Assembly: GCA_010093705.1 (NCBI GenBank)
Contig: MU006089.1
Location: forward strand, 1,242,455-1,306,454
Reading direction: 5' to 3'
Length of the DNA: 64,000 nucleotides
Source of the DNA: Patellaria atrata CBS 101060
Lineage: Eukaryota; Ascomycota; Dothideomycetes; Patellariales; Patellariaceae
Part shown: positions 34,632 through 44,130 of the stretch, piece by piece
Layout: every line of letters starts with the position of its first letter
How positions within the stretch are numbered: the first letter of the stretch is position 1
Program-made: the position numbers and the translations under genes
The notes under the pieces: model-generated
Told to the model about the DNA's origin: nothing
Seen by the model: only the letters and a program-made list of their open reading frames with translations
Database searches by the model: none

Positions 34632-35463
34632 TTTTTTTTTTGATTCGTTGTTATGATGTTATTGTGGCTGGTAGTGTTATGTTGTATTGTTGCTGGTAGA
34701 GAGATGTGTGATGTGTGATGTGTGGTGTCGTATGTTGATGGAATGTGCGTTGTGGGCGAATATTTAGGTTGTGAGACTTGGCGGTGAGAGCGTTGGACAG
34801 TATTGATGTTTCGGTATGGCTTTTAGATGAAGGATGTGGGAGGGGCGATGAGGTGAAGTTCAGTTAATGTGAAGGTAGGGGTATGGGTGCTTGGTAAGCG
34901 TGTTTAGACATTTTCTGCTGGTTACGAAAGGGGGTTTTGGTATTATTAGTTCCTTCAAAATCTCGATTAGCAGATTAGCTATTTTCTCGATGAACCCAAA
35001 TTGAGATTTGAGTAACTAAGGTATTCTGCTTCATGACGTTGCTGTGGCAACTGACCCAACATCAAAATTCCGCAATGTCGAAAAGCATACCATCGCTTAA
35101 GCGAATATGGGGTTATATGGTGTATATCAAATGCATTCTTTGGAGTTCAAATTGCTATTATTCAGATACTAATAAAATACCCCTTGCCCCTGAATCCCTG
35201 AACCCATGGAGGAGGAGGTCAATCATGTTACTTAGAAGAGAATTTCTTCCTTTCACTTTCGTATAGGAAGCGGAAAAGCTTGACGGATTATGAAGTTGAT
35301 GGTATTTTTAATCATATCCGTGTTTATCAGTTCCGTCTGAAGTCTATGCAGTACAAATGCACTCCTAAAACCCCACCCAGATTCCCAAAATCCCAGTGGG
35401 TACGCCCAAAACACATCCCCGAAGTCAACATGAAGATAAAGCACGGTACCATGGTACGACCCT
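34632..35463. other. Intergenic
   Basis: Promoter and leader of the minus-strand microprotein (34632-34760), then AT-rich sequence with overlapping short frames on both strands and no support for any. Confidence 0.5.
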
Positions 35464-35571
35464 TCAATATCCATATAAGTCCCGCAATTCCTGCTGTCGT
35501 CCCCTGGTGCAGCAGTGGCTTATAATCACCACAATTACCGCCAGCAGCAAGACCAGCGTCCTCTCCTCCAT
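35464..35571 (-). CDS. 35-residue membrane microprotein or last exon of one
   Basis: From ATG 35571 the minus strand encodes MEERT, a hydrophobic helix (LVLLLAVIVVIISHCC) and a charged tail (TRGRQQELRDLYGY). Just upstream stands a strong acceptor-like TTCTTTTTTTCAG (about 35586-35598), so the ATG may lie inside a downstream exon. A further hydrophobic patch on the same strand, encoding GLLTLCIFVLWLASMPAAYG (about 35712-35771), could belong to the same gene, but I could not find a donor connecting them. Confidence 0.3.
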   Translation of the reverse strand: MEERTLVLLLAVIVVIISHCCTRGRQQELRDLYGY

Positions 35572-36288
35572 CCTGTCTCCCCGCTGTCTGAAAAAAAGAA
35601 TAATTATGTGGGCTACCAATCAGTTATTAGCGAGATGTATCTTGGTATCAGTGTATTGTACGGATTACCCTATTCGCTAACAGATCACACAAGCATTTTC
35701 AGCTGTGCCCAAATTCCATAAGCAGCTGGCATGGAGGCCAGCCACAGAACGAAGATACACAGGGTGAGTAGACCCACCACCCTCTCTATGCTAACATCGT
35801 TTGGAAGCGCGAGGTAAGAAGGGATTTGTACGGATGGTTGTGGTATTGGTATGTTTGATTTGATTGATTTGTGAGGTCTGGATTTGATTGTGGGTGATAT
35901 GGAGAATGCACTGGTAGAGTTGCCGGTGGTTTGGAAAAAAAGGGCTTATAAGGGGAAAAGGTGTTAACTGAAGGTGACGGGCTTGGTATATAAGGTGTTT
36001 GTTCGCAAGGTGGGAGGACTGGGATTGGCTTTGGCATCAGAATACCGTTGTGAATTAGTGTGGGGTAAAGAATGAAACCTATTGTTGCTTTACAGGTTGG
36101 AACCATACGCACAAGTCAAACGCTCAAGAGAATTAGAAGCTTAGGAGATGTGGACAATTCAGAAGAGAAGTTGATTTCACAGGTATAGACTTGAATGTGA
36201 TTGTTTATGCTGCTATTGAATTCAATTACTCCTCCAGTTTGGTGTGATATGGTACAATGCAATATTCAAAGGTGAATTCCACTAGTTC
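35572..36288. other. Intergenic, possibly upstream exon(s) of the microprotein
   Basis: A minus-strand frame at 35786-36112 is Pro/Ser/Tyr/Gln-rich (SPYHPQSNPDLTNQSNQTY), compatible with a disordered protein or with a CA-rich leader read in frame. The hydrophobic patch at 35712-35771 lies beside it in another frame. Not resolvable by eye. Confidence 0.3.
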
Positions 36289-37081
36289 TCAATGAAGCTC
36301 ATTCAGAGCATTCTTCCGGATCCTGCTCCCCTTAATGTTTCCCTCCACCCATTTTTCCACTCTGGCCATAGTATCTTGATCCTTAGGCTCTCCGCCAGCA
36401 TTCTTAATAGTAGCAAAACCAGGAGGGGGTCTATATAGCTCTCTTCCCGACTGCACAATGATATTGGAGCCTGTCATGAGGCTACAATGTTCTTCTTCTT
36501 CTTCTTCTTCCTCAACAATTTCCCTTAGTGGATCTCCAACCTTGCCTCCGTAATCCTTAGGCTCACGCCCCATAAGACGCTCGAATGTGCTTATACGGTA
36601 TCTGGCTTGCTCCCGATAATGTGCCATGCGGCTGGGATGTATGTTCGTTACTGCTGCTTTTGTTCCGCGCTTCCAAATTCTCATCTGTTCTAACTTAGCA
36701 TATACAATGAGAGAAGAACGGTTTATGATCATATTGCTCACCTCAGTACACATTTTACGGCAGTTGGCACAGTTGACGTCAGGCCTTTCGAACTGATCTG
36801 CAGACGGTATAGGCATATCGGGGTTCTTTCGAAAGGTAGTCACTTCGCCCTCGACTGACACGCCTGGTGGTTCAGGCTTGTCGTCAATGTTATTGAGCTC
36901 GACAAACCATCTGCTGAACTTAGAGAGACGTTCGGCCTTTTCACACTGCAAAACTTTGTCAGTGTATCCACATTTGGAAACGAAACGGGAGCAATATCAT
37001 GATTAGTACCTCCCACGCAGTTTCCTCACACTTTTCGCATTTGGACTTTAGGTTTGACTGGGTAAATTCTGAATGAGACAT
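36289..37081 (-). CDS. Unrecognised Cys-motif protein
   Basis: Three exons (37081-37010, 36945-36742, 36684-36289) with GTACTA...TGCAG and GTGAGC...ACAG introns give 223 residues starting MSHSEFTQSNLKSKCEKCEE. Cysteine pairs CEKCEE, the nearby C of WECEKAE, and CANCRKMC suggest one small zinc-binding unit in the first 90 residues, a reading based only on spacing. Further on there is a basic helical region (RMAHYREQARYRISTFERLMGR), a run of eight Glu (encoded near 36492-36515) and a hydrophilic C-terminus. I do not recognise the family. The second intron is 57 nt with no in-frame stop, so retention would add 19 residues between the Cys motif and the helical part. Confidence 0.65.
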
Positions 37082-37382
37082 TGTGTTGACGATTACTTGA
37101 AGAGAATTGATGTGATGATTTGCAAGGGGAGACTTGTTCGGTGAAAGAAAGGCGATGCGAAGAGGACTGTGGTTTGGAAAAGAAGGAATTCGAGCAAAAT
37201 TTTAAAAATAAGTGGGAGTCCAAGCTCTATGCAAAATCTGTTTGTGGCCAAAAGACGTTTGACAGCCTTTCACATTCAGGGGTTACCGCAGCAACATGTG
37301 ACCGCGTGGAAGTTTTCAATTAATCCATTCCCTCACTCATCCACACACTTCACCACATGATCCAAAATCCTCTAGATCCAAA

Positions 37383-38109
37383 ATGGCTACTCAAATCAAA
37401 ACCTTTCAGGATCTCCCTCAAGAGAGCTTGTTCTAATGATCGCTCAATACTCTCATCTCACGAATCTCGTCGAAGATGTGATTCTGAACAACAAAAATGA
37501 TCTGACTGCTCGAGAAGACAGGGTCATGACCTTGGTAAAAGGAGCTAAGAGGTATCTCCCAAAAGGATGTGGGCTTGCCTTCGTCAACACAACCAAATTG
37601 GACGCTGTTCTCAGGGCTACGGTATGTAACAAATCGTTTCATCTGAAGGTTGCCCGCAACCGCCCTTATCAAGGTTTCTAGCCTTATTTGAGCATGAACC
37701 CATCGATGTTCGAAAAGATCACACATCTGGTCCTTGGTTTAAATGACAACCTGATCTACTGGGATCGAGAACGAGATCAGCCGGAGGAAGAGAACATGTT
37801 CTGCTGATTGAAAGAAATGATACTTGGAATAAATCAGCTCACAAATTCTGTATATCTCTTCAGTGGGCGTGCACCCACGACTTATTTTTTTGAAAGCAGA
37901 CATCCCCTGGACATGCTACGAAAACACCCAAAACTCAATCTCTTCGTCTATTGCCATCCTCTTTTGTCATCGTACCCTACTGTAGAGCGATATAGTAGGA
38001 GAAATAACGCTTGGATGCCATTAATGAATGGCCCGCAGGGCTTCTTCTTTCCTAACTGGAACTTTGAGACTTGTAAGTCCACTAGCAGTGGTACAGGAAT
38101 ACATTTTAC
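37383..38109 (+). pseudogene. Remnant of an unknown gene next to a LINE insertion
   Basis: An ATG at 37383 in good leader context begins MATQIKTFQDLPQES. Protein-like text follows in shifting frames: LVEDVILNNKNDLTAREDRV...KRYLPKGCGLAFVNTTKLDAVLRAT, ending at a GTATGT donor (about 37622), then MFEKITHLVLGLNDNLIYWDRERDQPEEEN and HPLDMLRKHPKLNLFVYCHP. Unlike the other genes, no set of introns restores one frame. The 3' side runs directly into the LINE 3' end at about 38110. I infer a host gene that has lost function, perhaps truncated by that insertion. No domain is recognised. Confidence 0.35.
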
Positions 38110-38481
38110 TCTAACAACCAGTTTAGACCCTAAGGCAACTCAAATCTCTACTGCTAGATGGCTGATGCACGCAGGAGATGCAGATAGAATGGAAGTGTAG
38201 AGTCTACAGAATACAACAGGATGTATGGCATAAAACTGGGAATAAAAAACAGATGGTAAAGAGGAAGAAGGGATGGTTTTTCAACAATTTCCTTTGTATA
38301 GAGTTTAAACTTCCTGACTTTCCTTTGCAAATAAAATATCAGTGGGTTAAGCCACTAGAGACTTTACTAAGCATATGAGGGCCCTGAAAAGGGATTTATG
38401 TGTATATGGAGTTGCGCCATAGCTTGAAGGCTGCATGCGCAGTATTGTAGGTAATACAATACAATGGAATTAAAAAAAAAA
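38110..38481 (+). mobile_element. 5'-truncated Tad-like LINE, 3' end only
   Basis: Encodes the last residues of a LINE ORF2 (TQISTARWLMHAGDADRMEV, stop about 38200), parallel to TQISTAKWLLHKREINEEEQ of the 26-kb copy, then a 3' UTR ending GGCTGCATGCGCAGTATTGT, AATACAATACAATGG and a run of A to 38481. About 110 bases of the 3' end are shared with 26980-27060. The ORF2 tails differ enough to suggest two subfamilies. I could not identify a target-site duplication. Confidence 0.7.
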
Positions 38482-40186
38482 CGTGTCGTTCTCTCGTAGG
38501 ATTGAAATATTTCACCGCCTTAATTTTGTCGACGTACGCTCATGTGCGATAGGTATACAGTTGGAACTACAGTAAAGTCAGTTTCTGCCGCTTATATGTC
38601 ATCATACTCAAGGTCTACTTAGGATACAGAGGGAAACATGAATAACTGAGCTATCAATAGCAGAATAAGTTACAGTGTTCTACTCCGTCAAATTGTTAGC
38701 TTAACTGCAGCTCATCTCCGTACGATTTGACCATACAATCATTTCTTAGAACTAGGCCGGGGTATATTGTAAAGAGTGACCTTAATACTCTTCCAAAAGT
38801 ACCTGTAAGAGCATTTAGAAAGTTTTATGTCTTGCCAATATGTTATCTATTTATGTCTTTAGCTCTGGAAACGCTTGGTGAGCTCTCGGTACGAGGATAG
38901 GTGAAAGTGCGACAAGGGGTACTTCATAACGCTCTCAACGGGTGCAAACAACTTCCAATTGCTGCGTTTGAGCTTTCAGTTCCATTCAACGAGATTTCAG
39001 CGAAAATACATGATGAAAGTTCACTTCACTTTAGTATGAACGGCTATAGTATCCTATACATACGAAGAGATTCCCCTCCGTAAGTGAATTCTCCAGCTAC
39101 AAACATCTCCATAGCAACAAATTACTGCTCCGGAAGAGGTGTTTATAACAGAGATCGATCTACTCCTGAATCACAATGAACTCCTCCGAACAATCATTAA
39201 GAAGGATTTATCCCCGGCCTTGAACAAGATCTGGGCCTGGATAGTCCCATCTAAAGGTATGTCCGTACGTAAAGCCGTGAGACCAAAAGCGAAGAAAACG
39301 TGGATATCGGGATGGAAGAGCTCGTACCGCACCCAGCAGTCGAGAAGTGTAGCCAAGTCACAGTCAGGAGCCATATGAAGGTGAAACCGTTGGGGGAGCC
39401 CGTCCCATAAGGAGACGTTGGAGATTATAAAGAGGCAGATTTATTTTGGAGGTTTTTTTTGAATATACAAAGAAATATTTTTTCGCTCTTAAGTGTTTAG
39501 ACGGCCGTGAGAACCTTTAAGCGTATAATGATTCGAAAACGCCAACGTAGAATGGAGTATGATGAATGAAACAGCACACGCCACATTGTAGCTTACCAGA
39601 GGTTAACTGTGCAGATGATCACACCCTCCATATACTGGTACAATGTACGTTTCTTTTAACTCTCGCTTGCCGGAATGTCTAATCTGTTTGTGCGGTTAGT
39701 TATCATAGTCTTAGGCCGGATTTGTATGGTTCCGGTACTGTCAACCATCTCTTAAACACGACCTTGATTCAGCCAAACGTCTGGCGAGATCCTCATACTT
39801 GGAACCCTTGATTGCCGCTAGTATTTTGTCGCTAACTCCTCCGGCTAAGTGTACAAAATGGAAGACTATGCACTTTAGCATTTATCTGATCTGCCCGATT
39901 GTATCGTCTAAGTCGGAGAAACTTGAAGATATGCCTAACAGGTAATCTACAAAATCAAACTGATTTCTGATTTAGTATTATTCAGTACAGAATAGTTTCG
40001 AGCAACGGTAGTAGTAAAGGATGACGGTTCAGTTTGAATATCTTACTTGATAGGCTGGGGTGAACAGCCCCTCATCTGCAGCTATTCCAGGCAACATAGG
40101 TAGTTATACAGTACCATGTCCATGTAGCTTGATGGGAGGCCGGATGAAGTCAAGCGCTTTTTCAGGAGACGGCAGCTATGTCCTAG
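38482..40186. other. Gene-poor stretch, one exon-like patch
   Basis: Mostly AT-rich with no gene. At 39128-39256 an open patch bounded by an AGAG acceptor-like site and an AAAG|GTATGT donor encodes VFITEIDLLLNHNELLRTII and a Trp-rich continuation; it may be an exon of a decayed gene. Any missing 5' exons of the gene at 40187 would lie in 39900-40180 but are not evident. Confidence 0.35.
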
Positions 40187-40931
40187 GGGTTTTCACCGGA
40201 CGGGCTGGAAAGGTTAGGTAACTTCACGAATGTGCTTGAGGATGCCATCCATACTTTAAGGATCTTCCATCCTCAGGCTATTACACCGCTAGAGGCGGTC
40301 AACTCGACTGAAATTCTTGAATATCACGAGGCTCTTCGCCCGAAACCGAACATGCCTCCACAGCGGATTAACACAGCATCCTCATCTGGTACTGAAGGAA
40401 GGGAGTACTTGTTGAGGCGCGTGCAGCAGAGCTTCAAATTTCGGGCTGAAGCAGAACCTGAGGAAGACCCAAAACTGCAACAAGTGAGAATATCCGCCTA
40501 TAGGTTAGAGAGAAAATGGCCCCGCCTGAAAGAATTACTTGAAAAATGGTTTCAAGGCGTTGAATTTGAAGAGAAACTGGTAAGCATAATTCTATCGGAC
40601 TGCATCTTTCAGTTGGATAATCGCCCAACGTAATGCTGACAAGTTCTGGCGTTAAGTCTATCAAAAGAGACGAATACATCATCGAAATTGAAAAGCCTCT
40701 AACCCAGGTAAGGTCTTATTAGTTCTTTGGGCATCCAGTATTTCCTGACGCATATTTTGTTCCAAGGCACAGCTGGACGAGATCCAAAAGCTCCGGACAG
40801 AACCTGAGCCTGGTGGCCAGCAGACTGGTCCTATTGCTCCTCCGACTGAACTACCAGAACCTCCAGAAGAGGATGATTCCGACGATGATACGGTAGCTGG
40901 TGCTGCTAATGCGGCGCAGAACAGCACATGA
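40187..40931 (+). CDS. Unrecognised protein with acidic tail; 5' end unresolved
   Basis: Three exons are proposed: 40187-40579, 40657-40707 and 40767-40931. Donors are GTAAGC and GTAAGG; acceptors GTTAAG and CCAAG, with a CTGAC branch site before the first acceptor. The text begins after a CTAG acceptor with PDGLERLGNFTNVLEDAIHT, followed by RIFHPQAITPLEAVN, STEILEYHEALRPKPNMPPQ and a charged helical stretch (RLERKWPRLKELLEKWFQG). The tail is Pro- and Asp/Glu-rich (PPTELPEPPEEDDSDDD). No start codon is found in frame, so at least one upstream exon is missing from this model or the gene is truncated. I do not recognise a named domain. It is co-oriented with the CorA-like gene 320 bases downstream. 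The first intron's acceptor is chosen by frame and is the weakest point. Confidence 0.55.
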
Positions 40932-41252
40932 GCTGGTGAAGTGTCTGATTTCATCTCATTTGTATTGAGGCGCAGGGTATGGATGGTGGTGGGAGTCGCC
41001 TAAGGGTCAAGGGGGTCATCGCGACCCGAACCATCACTGCCACTGGCAGCATACCCCTGGGAATTCCGTGAGGCTGACTCCGGAGCGATATGGAGGGCAG
41101 TGCAGCATTTAGATATATACTCACAGTGATGCTTACTGTAGCTTGGAGTTCAACATAGTCGTCCTCTGTTTACGGGAGTTTAGTTAAAATTATCGCGCTA
41201 TTTCATCGCTGAAAGGCTTGTTTTATCCACCTTGGCGTCACTAGTTCTAATA
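40932..41252 (+). other. Spacer / promoter of the CorA-like gene
   Basis: 320 bases between two co-oriented genes. Contains stops in all frames; no TATA consensus stands out. Confidence 0.5.
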
Positions 41253-43221
41253 ATGGGGTCATTGCGGCTCTCGGATGCGTTCAAGGCCTCCTACAATGAC
41301 CTCGACTCTTACCCTTTGAATATTATATCTCAAGCGACATATCGTGGATTTCTTCGTGCTTATACTGAGAGGCTTGCGGCTGCTTCATCCAAGTTATTTG
41401 CCAGTGACAATGGCAAGATCTACGTCCCGTTCCGCGATCTCTTGCCAGTGCATAAAGGTAAATAGCACCAAGATAATGGAAGGAAACTCTGCTAACCATC
41501 ACAGGATTCGAAAGACTCGAAGCTACAGACGACCAGTCACTGAAAAGCCGTCTTGGTGATCAATCGATGACCGATGTCACAACAGGACATACTACCGGAG
41601 CGATCGCAACGAAATGCGATCCCAGATGTCGGTTCATGCATGTCTCTCGACAATTCCCTCATCATAACTCTTTCAAATTGCGCATGTTCCGTTGCTAATT
41701 TGCCAATTACTGTAAATAGATTCTTGCAGGCCGACAATGCTCGAGAACCCCTCAACCTCACGAAGCGGATGTTCGTGAGGATTATGAGCTATCATCAAGT
41801 CATGCCACAGTATTTGGACTTGGTTGCGTTATTTGGTTCCCGTATAAGGGACCGTGACCGACGGTTCAGTAGTTTCCGCGACTATACAACTCTACAAAAT
41901 GCGCCCAAAGGAACCTCGATGCAGGATTTAGCCCGTAGCGGGAGGCAATTCCAGCTATGCTACAATTTGAAGGCAATCAATTGCATTTCAGATGAGAATA
42001 CCAGCCCGGAACTCAAACAATGGTCTGTTCGGCAAGGGGCATTTCTGCATCAATTTGATGTTGAGCTAGGAACTACACTATGGATCGTCACAAAAGGCAA
42101 ACCCGATCCTCGAGAGGGCAGACAAGACATCAAGGAACAAATCGAAGAACTCACAGGGCCAAAAGGAAGGAAGCAGGATAGATCATTCAAGTCTGCGGCC
42201 CAATCATTCAGGTCCAGTCTATCGGTCCATTTACTGTTCTGTTACTGGGCGATGCTTGACTGGCGTTGGTATATTCAATGTCTTGAAGAAAAAGTGGAGA
42301 ATAAGGTGAGTGAACCAACCCGTATCCTCTGCGATAGCTGACGTGAATTTACTTTAGACCGATAGCATTGTGCAAGAACTTCGATCTAACAAGAATTCTC
42401 GTCAAACGTACGCTTCCGAAGATCTGATGACTATCCAAGGATTTGAAGACGACATCAACGAAGCCATTATGATTATGGAGTCAAATAATGATACTTTGAG
42501 CTCCCTGCAAGCATACTACGAGAAACTGCTGAAACACAAGCATTTCCCATCCGAGTTGCTGACCGAGTGCCTTGACGATGTTCAACTTTTCGCAACTCAG
42601 ATCTCTGGTATGATCCACGATGCAAAAATGCACATATCACGCGCACGCCTGCTCCTGAAGATCGCTGATGATCGTAAAACAATTGTAAGAATTCTACGGC
42701 AATGCACGACCTCCTTTCCTGAGTCTGACCATTTACAGCTTATACAACATCTTCAATCCCAGACTACTGAGAAAATGGAGTCCCTTAACCAGGGAATGTT
42801 TGGTATAGGAGTTCAGTCTCAGAAAGATACCGTTGCTATGCGCATTGTCACATTCGTAACTCTGATCTACCTCCCGGCAACCTTCGTCTCAGTGAGCGAT
42901 CCCAACAACCACTTAATTCGCATACTAACAGAAATTCAGACATTCTTCAGTACAGACGTCGTAAAGTACCAACCCCCCGATAACAGCCCAGTGGTGACCA
43001 ATGCGACCTTTTCGACGCCAGCGTTTCAAGGGTCTTATTCGAGCATAGCCCTAAACAGATGGCTGCAAGTCACCCTTCCGTTGACCATGATCACACTTAT
43101 GGCAGCTGTCCTTTGGTACAGAATAGACTCCGGGAAGAGACAGAAGATCTGGATACAGATCGCGAAAGGTGAGAATCGGGAGAATCTTTTACCACTCTAC
43201 ACTACTGTCAAGGAGAAGTGA
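41253..43221 (+). CDS. Fungal CorA-like two-helix membrane protein
   Basis: Five exons (41253-41457, 41505-41631, 41720-42305, 42358-42891, 42940-43221) give 577 residues. The N-terminal half carries family-like text: CDPRCRF|LQADNAREPLNLTKRMF, MSYHQVMPQYLDLVALFG, WSVRQGAFLHQFDVELG and LLFCYWAMLDWRWYIQ. The second half is a long helical region ending in two membrane helices (MRIVTFVTLIYLPATFVST and WLQVTLPLTMITLMAAVLWY), the CorA/ZIP-like topology. The GMN signature of true CorA Mg2+ channels is not present after helix 1, so transport is not assured. Many fungi have such CorA-like proteins beside NLR or heterokaryon-type genes (from memory). Two points are odd: intron 2 needs a weak GTTCAT donor to give the family-like CRF-LQADN join, and intron 4 is 48 nt, stop-free and in frame. 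Confidence 0.8.
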
Positions 43222-44130
43222 GCAGTCGGTGTTGCAGGTTTTTCTTCACTCAATCTCGCATTGGGAAACTTGAACATGGAAAAGCTATCCGAGCTATTTC
43301 ATCCGCCGATGGTTCTACGACGACCAAATCATTAGGTCTCTCCGCTCGCGTTCCGTGGCCCTCCCTAAGGTCTACACAACCGGTACTGTTGGTTTGTAAC
43401 TTCGTAACGCATTGGGAGCAGTTGCTATGGGACCCAGTATATGGAGCTAAAAACCTAAACCGACCCAAGTATCGCAGATTCCGAGCTTCGGTTGATGTTC
43501 AGGGGCTAGGGGGCCGTCAACGGAACTAATCGGTCTCCATATTCCTGTAGAAGCGATTTAGATCGGAGAGTGAGGTGAGTGGAATTTGTTAACGAGAGAT
43601 TTGCATCTTGTAATATATATGGTTGGAATGCGGAGCTCTTGGACTGTGATATAGTTGTAGTATAAATTGTCTCCTCCCCACCTCTGTGTCGCGCCCGTCT
43701 TCTCTCATGGATATCCAACAAGGCTACACTAAGCCTTGTTAGATACGTCTCGCGCTAAACTGGATATATACACCTTCGCCACCCCCATTGCAGATGATGG
43801 ATGGCCGCCCTTCCACAAGGCTGGACGGGAAGGGATGGAGCTGACCCACCACCTTGCACCATGTTCGGGGCGGATCGCCTCGAGAAGCGGTCGCCTGTTG
43901 TGCAAGTATAATAACTCTTGGACTCGCTGCCTTGTGAGGTTCTGCAATCTAAAATCGTTCTTGCAACTGTAATATGCGATCCTAATGTCTCTTTCTGTAT
44001 TATTACACCAAAGTTATCATTGACGGAGCATTATTATATACAACATCCTTCCTTTGCACTAGGCTCGCAAAGAGCCGCAGTGAGCTCCCTAGTTCTGCCT
44101 TATTAGTTTTACCCCGCAAGGCTCGTCGTC
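43222..44130. other. Intergenic between CorA-like and kinase-vWA genes
   Basis: 3' flank of one gene and promoter of the next. The 43218-43529 plus frame and two minus frames have no support. The kinase leader is CT-rich from about 44050. Confidence 0.5.

Noticed and set aside
36492-36515. TTC microsatellite
   Set aside because: Lies inside an exon and encodes the run of eight Glu in the Cys-motif protein, so it is described there.
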